From Acinetobacter sp. S54 (GTDB taxonomy: Bacteria > Pseudomonadota > Gammaproteobacteria > Pseudomonadales > Moraxellaceae), in contig NZ_JACVUI010000011.1 of assembly GCF_016624945.1 (NCBI RefSeq), positions 26,421-90,420 on the forward strand: DNA of 64,000 nt. The letters are read 5' to 3'. The notes under the pieces are model-generated. The model was not told the origin of the DNA and searched no databases. It saw nothing but the letters and a program-made list of their open reading frames with translations. Position numbers and translations under genes: made by a program. Numbering within the stretch: the first letter of the stretch is position 1; every line of letters starts with the position of its first letter. Below, piece by piece: positions 26,489 to 35,483 of the stretch.

Positions 26489-26983
26489 ATGCCCACTCCC
26501 AACTCCCCCAAAAATATAGAGGCTTTTCTGGATAAACTCGGTAATCGTGCTGTAGAAGCTTTTCATTATCTGGCTTTATTTATTATTGGCTGTATGGTGG
26601 CATGGTCAGCAATTCATACCACTATTGATATTTTTACAGTTAAAAAATATGCCACGATTGACGATATTTTATTGTTATTTATCTATTTAGAGTTGGGAGC
26701 AATGGTTGGAATTTATTTCAAAACCAATCATATGCCCGTGCGTTTTTTGATTTATGTTGCGATTACCGCGCTTACACGTTTGCTCATCTCCGATATACAA
26801 CATAACCATCAGGCAGATGTGGATTTATTGATTGTGACAGGTTCAATTCTGATATTGGCAATCGCTATTTTGATAGTACGTTATGCGTCATGGCATTATC
26901 CTTCGGTGATTCGAGATAAGCATCAGGAGCGCCCACTAGCTAAAGGTCAAACTCCAAGGCCCGAGGATGATGAGTTAGCATAA
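26489..26983 (+). CDS. PsiE-like phosphate-starvation-inducible membrane protein
   Basis: A 164-aa inner-membrane protein with four hydrophobic segments (about residues 27-47, 61-82, 86-104, 115-135). The central DDILLLFIYLELGAMVGIYF and NHMPVRFLIYVAITALTRLL are typical of the PsiE family. The biochemical role is unknown even in E. coli, where the gene is induced by phosphate starvation; no Pho box was recognised here. Confidence 0.8.
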   Translation: MPTPNSPKNIEAFLDKLGNRAVEAFHYLALFIIGCMVAWSAIHTTIDIFTVKKYATIDDILLLFIYLELGAMVGIYFKTNHMPVRFLIYVAITALTRLLISDIQHNHQADVDLLIVTGSILILAIAILIVRYASWHYPSVIRDKHQERPLAKGQTPRPEDDELA

Positions 26984-26985
26984 AA

Positions 26986-27018
26986 AAACACCATTTTTCT
27001 ACTCAGATTATGGTGTTT
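26986..27018. terminator. Convergent terminator PsiE-like / RcnB-like 1
   Basis: AAACACCAT (26986-26994) and ATGGTGTTT (27010-27018) pair around a 15-nt loop between convergent genes; A/T tracts lie on the left, giving T on the minus-strand transcript. Confidence 0.6.
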
Positions 27019-27033
27019 AATAAAAACTGATAT

Positions 27034-27459
27034 CTAATGCCCACCAAGAAGAATCTGGGCAATAATTCCTGTGGCAACAGCTACTAACACATAGCGTCCG
27101 TCAATATATGCCCAGCGATGCTGTGGTGGAGGCGATGGGAGCTGATAGTCATACCAATTATTGACATAATATCTCTCTGCCAAATATTGCGGTGGCAAAC
27201 GATAACCCGGACGGAAATCATGTACTCGGTAATATCGTGGCGGTGGTGGCGCATAATAATAACGGTTTTCGATTATCCTTGGTGGCAGTGGCCCATCAGG
27301 TCGCCACTCATGAGGATGCCAATCTGCATGTCGGTCTGGCCCCGCATGATAGCGCCCCCAACCCTGTCCACCCCAGTCGTGAGATGGTGCATCAGCCAGT
27401 GAAAGTGTGGATGCACCAAGCATGCACACACAAAGTGAAACGGAAATGATCCTTTTCAT
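27034..27459 (-). CDS. RcnB-family periplasmic protein 1
   Basis: A 141-aa secreted protein. The signal peptide covers about residues 1-22 (…SLSLADA). There follows a His/Pro/Tyr/Arg-rich low-complexity region, then the RcnB core FRPGYRLPPQYLAERYYVNN … YQLPSPPPQHRWAYIDGRYVLV. E. coli RcnB is a periplasmic protein that modulates nickel/cobalt efflux; most family members are uncharacterised. The protein ends in a hydrophobic tail (AVATGIIAQILLGG), unlike the other two copies here. Three RcnB-family genes occur in 1.8 kb. Confidence 0.8.
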   Translation of the reverse strand: MKRIISVSLCVCMLGASTLSLADAPSHDWGGQGWGRYHAGPDRHADWHPHEWRPDGPLPPRIIENRYYYAPPPPRYYRVHDFRPGYRLPPQYLAERYYVNNWYDYQLPSPPPQHRWAYIDGRYVLVAVATGIIAQILLGGH

Positions 27460-27675
27460 ATCCAGTTGTCCGCAATAACGCCAAGTCTAAAGTGTAGAAA
27501 ATACTCAGGGAGAAATAATGGATAAAACGAATGCATCTGCAATCAATTGTTATAATTTTAGTGGGTTGTAATACGGTTCATATTGCATTGTAAATTACCT
27601 TAAAAAACCTCCATACATTAAAATAAAGATGACGAATAGGTCGATATCATAAAGCTAATCTTTAGCCATCAATTC

Positions 27676-27697
27676 AGCGATGAAATCGCTTTTTTTA
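27676..27697 (+). terminator. Orphan plus-strand terminator
   Basis: AGCGAT-GAA-ATCGCT followed by seven T lies in the 354-bp gap between RcnB-like genes 1 and 2, both on the minus strand. No plus-strand gene precedes it. It could close a small RNA; a TATAAT at 27551-27556 is a possible -10, but the -35 is poor. Confidence 0.45.
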
Positions 27698-27769
27698 TTA
27701 GAATGAGAAATGCTCCTTCACTTTAGATAATAGAATGAAAAATAAATGAATTTTGAAATTTACAATAAA

Positions 27770-27795
27770 AATCCCACCTTTGCGATGGTGGGATT
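27770..27795 (-). terminator. Terminator of RcnB-like 2
   Basis: AATCCCACC (27770-27778) and GGTGGGATT (27787-27795) pair around an 8-nt loop; T-rich sequence follows on the minus strand. It lies 18 nt after the RcnB-like 2 stop. Confidence 0.75.
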
Positions 27796-27813
27796 AATGA
27801 TCTTTGAATAGAC

Positions 27814-28170
27814 TTATCGGACAGCGTAAATCCGATGATTACTATTTGAAACCAGTAAATAGCGATGATCTGCTCTTACCCAATGATAGCCACGCGGCGG
27901 TGCAGATAAGCGCGAGCTGCGCCAATTCGAGACATGATAACGATTGTCACGATATTGATTAGGCAAGCGATCACCTTTTCTAAAATTGACGTAACGATCA
28001 CGATCATGATTCGAATTTGACCATTTCGGTGGCGCTTTTGGCACGGGTTGGGCTTGATGGTGATGGCGGTCTACGCCACGATATTGATTCCAGTCATTTG
28101 GTGCCGCCATACTTGTTGCAGAAATACCCAAACCCAGTACAACAAGTGCCATCTTCAATGATAATTTCAT
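27814..28170 (-). CDS. RcnB-family periplasmic protein 2
   Basis: A 118-aa secreted protein with signal peptide MKLSLKMALVVLGLG…SMA and a short His/Pro linker. The RcnB core is FRKGDRLPNQYRDNRYHVSN … LSAPPRGYHWVRADHRYLLV. It is the most canonical of the three copies in length and motif. It has its own terminator and about 140 bp before copy 3, so the copies are probably separately transcribed. Confidence 0.82.
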   Translation of the reverse strand: MKLSLKMALVVLGLGISATSMAAPNDWNQYRGVDRHHHQAQPVPKAPPKWSNSNHDRDRYVNFRKGDRLPNQYRDNRYHVSNWRSSRLSAPPRGYHWVRADHRYLLVSNSNHRIYAVR

Positions 28171-28314
28171 AACTTCATCCTCTTCTGATCTGTCACCAGC
28201 TTAGGCGACAGTCAAGGAGAAAGCATGGATGAAAACTGCTAGTTTGCTAAGGATTGTAAGCCAACTTTCTCAAAGATGAAGAATATGTAACAAAACATAT
28301 GAGATCAGCCTTCA

Positions 28315-28773
28315 TTAACGCACAACCTCAATACGAAAACCATCATCTGAGATGAGTAAGTAATGTCCACCTACTGAATACCAACGTGTTCCCCATGGCG
28401 GTTCATAAAGCTGATGCCCAGACCAGTCATTAATATAATATTGTTCATTACGATATTCGATAGGTAGTGTATTACCTCTAACAAACACGTAACGTTCAGT
28501 CCGGTATTCATACTGGGTACTCGGTTGATAGTGATACTCAATATAACTACCCTGACGAGGTCGCTGTGGATACTCAGGATAATGTCCTCCCCAGTTTGGC
28601 GGAGGCCGATGCCCTTGAGACGGAGGTGGACGATTCCATTGTGGGGGTCTTGAAGGGGGGGTAGGTCGTTCTACGCCTCGATAATTTCCCCACTGATTTT
28701 CGGCAATGCTTGGAGTTGAGAGGCTGAATAGTATTACCCCAATACAGGCATATACACCATAAATATGCATCAT
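28315..28773 (-). CDS. RcnB-family periplasmic protein 3
   Basis: A 152-aa protein with a signal peptide (MMHIYGVYACIGVILFSLST…) and a Pro/Arg-rich spacer (RPTPPSRPPQWNRPPPSQG). The RcnB core is YVFVRGNTLPIEYRNEQYYI … YEPPWGTRWYSVGGHYLLI. I chose ATG 28773 because it gives a clean signal peptide; the frame begins at 28803. The function beyond the family link is unknown. Confidence 0.78.
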   Translation of the reverse strand: MMHIYGVYACIGVILFSLSTPSIAENQWGNYRGVERPTPPSRPPQWNRPPPSQGHRPPPNWGGHYPEYPQRPRQGSYIEYHYQPSTQYEYRTERYVFVRGNTLPIEYRNEQYYINDWSGHQLYEPPWGTRWYSVGGHYLLISDDGFRIEVVR

Positions 28774-28942
28774 ATCGCCCCGCTTATTTTGTACTCTTTG
28801 CATTATTTTAGCTTAAAAAACAGACAGTATCTGCATCATAAATGTAGGCTTTGTTTAAAGTTGTACTTGGCTAAGGAGCCAGCATTTCTTTATCGAAAAA
28901 GCCGTTATACTAGATCTTCATTGTATGACTGGATGAGATCTT

Positions 28943-29389
28943 GTGGCTGAATTAAGTTTTGAACGCCTTTATCAATTTTTTAGTAAAGTACCAAGTATTC
29001 AGGAAAGTAGAATTGATGCCCATGGTACAGATGGCAAAGACGCATGGTGGTTTAAATTTCAGATTGATAATGAACATCCTCTAGCTTGGCAGACTGTACA
29101 AGAATTGGGACATGTGCTTAATTATTTATCGACCAATGAACGTTTACCCACCCAATTTTTTCCAGTTTCTCCTCCACCTTATATGAATGGTGGTCCTAAA
29201 GAATTTCTGGCTTGGGTAATTCAGTGTAATCATCCAGACTTTACACCCGATATCGTATGTGACTGGCTAGAGGCACGGTTACCCACTCCTGTTGAAGATG
29301 AAAGCCAATGGAACATCTCGACCAATTTAACAGAATTAGATCAGCTCACTGCTAAAGAGCTGGATGAACTTATTCCTCCAACCCATTAA
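28943..29389 (+). CDS. Conserved hypothetical protein (148 aa)
   Basis: I do not recognise a named domain. It is a soluble, acidic, Trp-rich protein with no signal peptide, and looks globular and conserved (DAWWFKFQIDNEHPLAWQTV, EFLAWVIQCNHPDFTP). The start is GTG 28943, with GGATGAG a few bases upstream; a TATACT hexamer (about 28905) is a likely -10. A strong hairpin follows the stop. Confidence 0.7.
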   Translation: MAELSFERLYQFFSKVPSIQESRIDAHGTDGKDAWWFKFQIDNEHPLAWQTVQELGHVLNYLSTNERLPTQFFPVSPPPYMNGGPKEFLAWVIQCNHPDFTPDIVCDWLEARLPTPVEDESQWNISTNLTELDQLTAKELDELIPPTH

Positions 29390-29405
29390 ACGACATCATA
29401 AAAAT

Positions 29406-29432
29406 AAAAAGAGAGGAATATCCTCTCTTTTT
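29406..29432. terminator. Convergent terminator (hypothetical / PLD)
   Basis: AAAAAGAGAGGA and TCCTCTCTTTTT form a perfect 12-bp stem on an ATA loop, with A and T tracts on the two sides; it can serve the 148-aa gene and the convergent PLD gene. Confidence 0.85.
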
Positions 29433-29472
29433 TCATTTAAAATGACATAAGTTCTCAGTCGAGTTCTTTATC

Positions 29473-30936
29473 CTAAAAAGTAGATAATCCAGAACATTCC
29501 ATAAAACGATAAATCCAATATTTTAGTTTGGACTCATCTGCATATTTGGCATAATCCACACTCATTTGACGGCCATCTAAGTTGGACCATGCCGTATTAA
29601 AATAATGTTCCGCATCTTGAAAAACGGCGGCCTGTGCCTGTCCTTTTACCAATAAATCTGTTTCCAGATTATAGTTTTTCAGATTCCGCGCCGTAAAATT
29701 GGCAGATCCTAAAATCATATCTGTCTCATCAGCACCAGATTTGATGATCATCTTACTATGACATTGTTCACCATGTGTATCGCACCAGCGTATAGGTACT
29801 CCTGCCGCATTTAACTCTGAAGCGACCTGACGATTTGGAATGCCATTTTTCTGGCGACCAAACGCATCTTTATTTGGATCAAGTAGAATGCGTAATTTCA
29901 CGCCACGCTTTTGTGCGGCTTTTAACTCATTAATAATTTGACGTTCTGATAAATAGAACATCGCTAGATCAATCTGATCATTGGCTTTCGCAGTCTGAAT
30001 TAAATCCACAACAGCATGATAAATCGCAGCTTCGGTCAACACTTGAACTTGGGGTGTATTATTCTCGGCATTCATCTCCCCCATTACCATCACAGGAGAT
30101 GAACCTTCTGACATTTGCGCCACAGTTTGCTCAGTTTTTAATACATCCATTGCCGTTGGGCCCGAGACGACTAAAGCGACGTTAGAATGACGTGAACTAC
30201 CATCATGCGGATTAGCCGATGTGACTAACGATTTCCAGCCATCCTCAGTATCGACCACCAAGGTTTTACGATGATTAGCCTTAAAATTTGCCAATTGCAA
30301 ATAGCTTCGTAAAGTAATTTTTTCCTTCCCAAATGGGTTGGATAACCAGCCTTTTTCTGGATTATTACCTAGATCCTGACAGCAGATATACCAAAAACCT
30401 GACCATGCAGGATTTGAGGCACGTAATGGCGTCAAATTGGTTTCGATTACATCGACGCCAGCTTGACGTAACTGTCGATAATGTTCTGGCAAGATTCCCC
30501 CATATACCGAATTAATCGGATCAGTAATAAGGGTAATTTCAACATTAGGCGATTCACGACGTTTTTGAATAAGGGCTTGAGTCAATTGCTGGGTTAAAGG
30601 TCGTTGAGTCAGTTTGGATTCACCCGTTTCTGAGTTGAATAAAAACATATCCAGCACAATGGTAGTTTTAGCCTGATGAATGAGATTTAAAATTTCATTA
30701 AATATCTGATGATCCTGTTGCTGCTGCCCCTGCGCATTCACATAAGTCTGGTCAGAAAGAAATTTGACATCGGCATGGCGTAATTTACCCGTAAAATTTA
30801 AACCCACTGGTAAAGGTTTATAAACATGATAAATCGCGGAAGCGACATAACTAAGAACTAAAACACCTGCAATCAAGGCAATATAACGTCGCCCTGTCCA
30901 ATTCAGTTTCTTGTGAATTCGTTGAAAAATACGCAT
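29473..30936 (-). CDS. Phospholipase D-like protein (PLDc/cardiolipin synthase fold)
   Basis: A 487-aa membrane-anchored enzyme. TM helix about residues 16-38, then two PLD halves. The first HKD motif is intact (NHRKTLVVDTEDG: HxKxxxxD). The second is CHSKMIIKSGADETDMILGS, with His and Lys kept but Ser at the Asp position, followed by the usual GSANFTARN. Activity may be a phospholipase D, cardiolipin synthase or transphosphatidylase; Acinetobacter carries several PLDs linked to virulence and lipid remodelling. I used ATG 30936 (MRIFQRIHKK); the frame opens at 30954. Confidence 0.85.
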   Translation of the reverse strand: MRIFQRIHKKLNWTGRRYIALIAGVLVLSYVASAIYHVYKPLPVGLNFTGKLRHADVKFLSDQTYVNAQGQQQQDHQIFNEILNLIHQAKTTIVLDMFLFNSETGESKLTQRPLTQQLTQALIQKRRESPNVEITLITDPINSVYGGILPEHYRQLRQAGVDVIETNLTPLRASNPAWSGFWYICCQDLGNNPEKGWLSNPFGKEKITLRSYLQLANFKANHRKTLVVDTEDGWKSLVTSANPHDGSSRHSNVALVVSGPTAMDVLKTEQTVAQMSEGSSPVMVMGEMNAENNTPQVQVLTEAAIYHAVVDLIQTAKANDQIDLAMFYLSERQIINELKAAQKRGVKLRILLDPNKDAFGRQKNGIPNRQVASELNAAGVPIRWCDTHGEQCHSKMIIKSGADETDMILGSANFTARNLKNYNLETDLLVKGQAQAAVFQDAEHYFNTAWSNLDGRQMSVDYAKYADESKLKYWIYRFMECSGLSTF

Positions 30937-31078
30937 AACAAACAACCTAAACAATTAGCGTCAGGCTAGAGTTTATTTCCTTATTTTTCAAGACACATTT
31001 AGTTAAATTAGCTGATCTAAATCTGCAAAAACATAAAAGGAAAGCATTTCGCTTTCCCTTCGATAAAATTTTAGTGAT

Positions 31079-33136
31079 TTAAAAATTAAAATCTACACCG
31101 ACGGTAAAATTGCGCCCTATTTGTGGTACATCTGATAAAAATGACTCATGTAAATAGACTTTACTGTCAAGTAGATTATTGGCTTTGGCATAAAGCTGAT
31201 ACCCTGCTTTCTGGTTTAATTGCCCCTGATAACCTAGGCCCAGATTAAGCATGTTATAACTTTTGCCTTCTGTTTCATAGTTAGCGATATCATCCTGATG
31301 AAAGACATGATAATACTCAGCAGTACCAGAATATCCTTCACCAAAATCTGCTTTGATACGGGTACCAATGCGACCACCTGGAATACGCGGCGCATTCCCA
31401 TTATCATCGAGCTTACCACGCACATAATCACCAAATAATCCTGCATTATAACGCGAGCTGATTTGATAACTAAGATCAGCATCAACTCCATAAAAACGTG
31501 CATTGGTTTGATCATATTGGATCAAGCGAAAATCATCAAAACGATCAAGCGTATTGGCATAAATAAAGTTGTCATACCAGTTTTGAAAAGCACTCAAATT
31601 GTATTTCAGACGATCATGATCAAAATGCAACCCGAGTTCAATGTTGTTGGATTTTTCGATATCTAAATCATCATTCCCCAACTCATAGGTATTGGTTGCC
31701 ATATGTGCGCCATTGGAGTACAGCTCCTGCGCCATTGGTAAACGTTCCTGATGAGAAGCAGTCAGTGATAATTTGTAGTTGGGGATAAATTGCCAATCCG
31801 TTGAAGCTGCGGCTGAATATGCCGTTCCACTATAATTTTTTGCCCCTACATCTACATCATTACCATCAATATCTATCTTCTGATGATCAATACGGGAAGA
31901 CACTTGAAAATGTAGCTGGTCCAGTTGCTTTTCTTGTAATCCAAATAAACTATAACGCTGAGTTTTGGTTGGATCCATCAACGCTTCTTCACCATTAATA
32001 TTGAGTTTTTGTTGAGTATATTGTGAGCCTAACTGCCCCGTCCAGCCCAACCAGCTATTATTATCCAGCGTAATGCGAGCGTCAGTTCCCTTACTAATAA
32101 AAGTCGTATCTGGTTCATCACCATCCATTTCCTGATGCTGATAATCGGTATAAGTTGCCTGCGCTGCCAATTTATTAAATCCAGTAAATGGATCGCTTAA
32201 CTCACTTTTAATGTCATAACGTTTTTCTTTTAAATTAATCCATGCGCTTGCGCCATCATCATCCTGCATGGCAGCCTGCTGCTGTTGCAACGTCCCACAG
32301 CTCAATTTGCCTGCTTCTGGAGAACAAAGTCCATATAACGGATTATCGCCGGGAATACCGTATTTATCATGGCGTTCACTATAGGCGATGCCTGTATAAC
32401 CTCGATCATAAATCCAAGACAATCCGGCATGATAATCATGAGATTGAGCAAAGGTGCTATCTTCACGGCGTGAATCGTTTTGTAAATCATGCGGTAAAAT
32501 ATAGTTATTGGCATCTCGTTGTAGGCCTCCTACATTTAACGCGACCTGACTACCCAAACCAATTGTGGTATCTGCTGTATAAACTAAACCATCATCACCC
32601 GTGTTATAGCGTGCGCCTACACGTCCTTCATATCCCTGTTCTGGCATTTTTGAAGGAATTTTATGATCAACGACATTCACCAAGCCACCGACTGAACCTG
32701 CTCCATAAAGTAAAGTTTCAGGGCCTTTTAATATCTCAATCTGATCGGCAGAATTAGGATCAACAGTAACCGCATGGTCAGGAGAAACTGAGGAAACATC
32801 CAGAGCATCTCCACCATTTTGGGTAATCCTAACCCGAGCTCCATCTTGACCACGAATCACAGGGCGACTAACACCTCCTGTATATTGTGCAGAATAAATG
32901 CCTGCCTGACCATTTAATGCATTTCCAATAGTGGTTCCGCCCTGAATCAGTTGATCTTTTTTTATAACTTGATCCCCCGCCGCATCATCTAGATGGTCTT
33001 TAGGTGTAGTCTGAGCTTGAAGCTCAATAGTGGGTAAATCGCTCACATCCACTTGCGGTTGAGTATTCTGCGCAAAGACATGTTGTATAGATAATGAAAG
33101 AAGGGAAAGCGCAAAGATATGTGTTGTTTTAAGCAT
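31079..33136 (-). CDS. TonB-dependent receptor, ZnuD-like, paralog without His-rich loop
   Basis: A 685-aa outer-membrane receptor with a signal peptide (MLKTTHIFALSLLSLSIQHV). The plug domain contains SRPVIRGQDGARVRI and EILKGPETLLYGAGSVGGLV, and the 22-strand barrel ends in aromatic FTVGVDFNF. It is closely colinear with the receptor at 33366-35426, but the extracellular loop that is His-rich there is here short and Gln/Asp-rich with a Cys pair. Upstream palindromic Zur-box-like elements suggest zinc control. Substrate: zinc or a zinc complex by similarity; not proven. Confidence 0.88.
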   Translation of the reverse strand: MLKTTHIFALSLLSLSIQHVFAQNTQPQVDVSDLPTIELQAQTTPKDHLDDAAGDQVIKKDQLIQGGTTIGNALNGQAGIYSAQYTGGVSRPVIRGQDGARVRITQNGGDALDVSSVSPDHAVTVDPNSADQIEILKGPETLLYGAGSVGGLVNVVDHKIPSKMPEQGYEGRVGARYNTGDDGLVYTADTTIGLGSQVALNVGGLQRDANNYILPHDLQNDSRREDSTFAQSHDYHAGLSWIYDRGYTGIAYSERHDKYGIPGDNPLYGLCSPEAGKLSCGTLQQQQAAMQDDDGASAWINLKEKRYDIKSELSDPFTGFNKLAAQATYTDYQHQEMDGDEPDTTFISKGTDARITLDNNSWLGWTGQLGSQYTQQKLNINGEEALMDPTKTQRYSLFGLQEKQLDQLHFQVSSRIDHQKIDIDGNDVDVGAKNYSGTAYSAAASTDWQFIPNYKLSLTASHQERLPMAQELYSNGAHMATNTYELGNDDLDIEKSNNIELGLHFDHDRLKYNLSAFQNWYDNFIYANTLDRFDDFRLIQYDQTNARFYGVDADLSYQISSRYNAGLFGDYVRGKLDDNGNAPRIPGGRIGTRIKADFGEGYSGTAEYYHVFHQDDIANYETEGKSYNMLNLGLGYQGQLNQKAGYQLYAKANNLLDSKVYLHESFLSDVPQIGRNFTVGVDFNF

Positions 33137-33167
33137 AGTGATCATCCAGATGCAAATCACTTGTTAC

Positions 33168-33180
33168 GTTATAATATATT
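33168..33180 (-). promoter_or_regulatory. Zur-box-like half-palindrome
   Basis: GTTATAATATATT matches the palindrome core GTTATAATATAAC found upstream of the second receptor at 11 of 13 positions. It lies 32 bp before the receptor start at 33136, overlapping a likely -10 region. Confidence 0.4.
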
Positions 33181-33283
33181 AATTATTTTTCAAGAAAATT
33201 CAGTCTAGTATCAATATTTCCATTAGGAGTATAACTTTTATGGTTTTGATAAGAATTTAAGTCAGATTTAAGCAAATGATGAT

Positions 33284-33302
33284 TGAAACAATATAACATT
33301 TC
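33284..33302 (-). promoter_or_regulatory. Second Zur-box-like element
   Basis: GAAACAATATAACATTTC is an imperfect palindrome whose right half, TATAACATTTC, equals the right half of the element at 35471. It lies about 150 bp upstream of the receptor start and 64 bp after the end of the other receptor gene. Confidence 0.4.
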
Positions 33303-33365
33303 AAAAAATAAAGCCTATGACTAGATAGACTTTATTTAAAGATTTAACAGAGGCGGCTTTCTATT

Positions 33366-35426
33366 TTAGAAACTAAAATCAAGGCCAACAGTAAAGTTTC
33401 TTCCCACCTGAGGGATATTAGATAAAAACGAGGCATGGTTATATACCGTTTCATCCAGAAGATTATTGGCTTTTAAGTAAACCCGATAATCTGTTTTTTC
33501 ACTGGCTCTTGCTGCATATGCCACCCCCAAATTCACTAGGTTATAACCATCGGTTTGAGTTTCATAGGCGGCAATTTTGTCTTGTTTAAACACGTGATAA
33601 TATTCAGCCATACCTGAAAAACCGTCACCAAAGTCAGCATCAAAACGTGTTCCTAAACGCCCCCCAGGAATACGTGGTGCATCGCCTTCAGCATCAATTT
33701 TGCCGCGAACGTAATCTCCAAACAACGTCGTTTTATAGAGTGGAGAAAGTTGATAAGAGATTTCACCCTCTACCCCATAAAAACGTGCTTTGTCTTGCGT
33801 ATATTCGACCAAGCGGAAATTTTCATATCGATCGAGTGTTCGTGCGTAGATGTAGTCATCAAACCAGTTATGAAACACATGAACATGATAATTTAACTTG
33901 TCGGTATCATAATGAAAACCTAGTTCCAGATTATTGGATTTTTCTGTATTTAGATTTTCATTGCCCAACTCATAGGTATTGGTCGCAAGATGTTTACCAT
34001 TGGCATAAAGTTCTTGCGCCAAGGGCATACGCTCCTGATGCGATGCCACCAGTGATAATTTATAATTTGGTGAAAATAACCAGTTTGCCGCACCCGAATA
34101 AGAAAAAGCATGATCGTCATAATCTTTTTGAGATGAATCAATATCAATTTTTTGCTGATCCAGACGAGCCGCCAGTTCAAAATGCACATCTTTCCATTGG
34201 GTATGTTCTAAAGCAAATAAGCTCCACTTATCTGTCGTACTTGGCCCAGCAAAAATTGATTCTTCACCCGTAATATCCAGTTTCTGACGACCAAATTGCG
34301 TACCAATCACCCCTTCCCATACCCCAATCGGATTATGCACCAATTCTAAACGCGCATCATACCCTGTGCTTTTAAATGTCGTTGCGGCTTCACCCTCTTC
34401 TATTTCATCATGCTTGTAGTCCGTATAACTGGCTTGCGCACGTAACTTTTTAAAGCCTGCAAAGGGATCATTAAGTTCCGATCTAAAATCATAACGTTCA
34501 GATTTAAGATCAACCCATGGACCTGCATGATCATGTTCATGCTCGTGATCATGACTTTCCTCTTCTTCATCGTGATCATGATCCCCACAATGTAAATGTG
34601 TACCATGCGGATGACAGCTTTCGTATTCGTGGCTGTGTCCCGGCAAACCATATTGATCCTGACGGTTAGTATAGGAAATACCCGTAAACCCACGATCATA
34701 AATCCATGATAATCCCACACTGACATTATCAGATTTGGCAAATGTGTTATCGACTCGACGTTCTTTTTCACCCTCGTGGACATAATCAGGCGCAATATAA
34801 TTATTGGCATCCCGTTTTGAGCCTTCTACCCTTAAAGCCACCTGCTCTCCAAGTCCCACAGTGACTCCCGCAGCTCCCAACTTTTCGTCGCTGCCTGTGT
34901 TATAACGTAATCCCACTTGCCCTTCATAGCCATTTTCAGGCATTTGGGTTGGAATTTTATTATCTGTCACGTTAACCAAACCGCCCACCGTGCCTGCTCC
35001 ATACAACAAGGTGGATGGTCCACGAACAATTTCAACTTGTTTCGCTAAAATCGGATCAACCGTTACTGCATGATCGGGAGATAAAGTTGAAACATCCATC
35101 GTTTCTGAAGCATTATCCAAAACCTTTACACGTGCACCATCCTGTCCACGAATCACAGGACGACTTGCACCCGGCCCAAACTGATTGGAATAAACCCCAA
35201 CTTGATCACTTAAAGCCTCCCCAATCGTCGCATCTCCTTGCCGCAATTGATCATTTTTAATGATATTGTCAGCCGCAGCATAATCCACCGCACTTTGCAC
35301 CAGCGGATGCGCGGTGGCTTCGATGGTTTCTAATTTTTGTATCTCAGTCTCTTGATCTGCTGCATGTACTCCTGTGCAGATCACAGCAACTATCGACACA
35401 GTCAGAACATTCTTTTTAAAGAACAT
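33366..35426 (-). CDS. znuD: TonB-dependent zinc receptor (ZnuD-like, His-rich)
   Basis: A 686-aa outer-membrane receptor with a signal peptide ending near VHA. The plug has ASRPVIRGQDGARVKVL and VEIVRGPSTLLYGAGTVGGL. A strongly His/Asp/Glu-rich extracellular stretch at about residues 265-305 (HSHEYESCHPHGTHLHCGDH, then DHDHDEEEESHDHEHEHDH) is the mark of ZnuD-type zinc receptors and would capture Zn2+ at the surface. The barrel ends FTVGLDFSF. A perfect Zur-box-like palindrome lies 45 bp upstream, so induction under zinc limitation is likely. It is not an operon with the second receptor, as both have their own sites. Confidence 0.9.
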   Translation of the reverse strand: MFFKKNVLTVSIVAVICTGVHAADQETEIQKLETIEATAHPLVQSAVDYAAADNIIKNDQLRQGDATIGEALSDQVGVYSNQFGPGASRPVIRGQDGARVKVLDNASETMDVSTLSPDHAVTVDPILAKQVEIVRGPSTLLYGAGTVGGLVNVTDNKIPTQMPENGYEGQVGLRYNTGSDEKLGAAGVTVGLGEQVALRVEGSKRDANNYIAPDYVHEGEKERRVDNTFAKSDNVSVGLSWIYDRGFTGISYTNRQDQYGLPGHSHEYESCHPHGTHLHCGDHDHDEEEESHDHEHEHDHAGPWVDLKSERYDFRSELNDPFAGFKKLRAQASYTDYKHDEIEEGEAATTFKSTGYDARLELVHNPIGVWEGVIGTQFGRQKLDITGEESIFAGPSTTDKWSLFALEHTQWKDVHFELAARLDQQKIDIDSSQKDYDDHAFSYSGAANWLFSPNYKLSLVASHQERMPLAQELYANGKHLATNTYELGNENLNTEKSNNLELGFHYDTDKLNYHVHVFHNWFDDYIYARTLDRYENFRLVEYTQDKARFYGVEGEISYQLSPLYKTTLFGDYVRGKIDAEGDAPRIPGGRLGTRFDADFGDGFSGMAEYYHVFKQDKIAAYETQTDGYNLVNLGVAYAARASEKTDYRVYLKANNLLDETVYNHASFLSNIPQVGRNFTVGLDFSF

Positions 35427-35470
35427 ATAAAGCCTCGAATCCTTAAAATCTTAAAATTTTCTTAATTTTA

Positions 35471-35483
35471 GTTATAATATAAC
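35471..35483 (-). promoter_or_regulatory. Zur-box-like palindrome upstream of znuD
   Basis: GTTATAATATAAC is a perfect palindrome around a central base, continued on the right by ATTTC. This is the general form of gammaproteobacterial Zur sites. It sits 45 bp before the ZnuD start and also in the promoter space of the divergent DUF4184 gene. Confidence 0.55.

Noticed and set aside
28765..28950. 61-codon plus-strand frame before the 148-aa hypothetical
   Set aside because: It overlaps the start of an RcnB-family gene on the other strand and the promoter of the next gene, with no ribosome-binding site.
33647..34273. 208-codon plus-strand frame inside znuD (and 32242-32757 inside the paralog)
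   Set aside because: Long antisense frames arise from the codon bias of the receptor genes; no ribosome-binding site and no recognisable domain.
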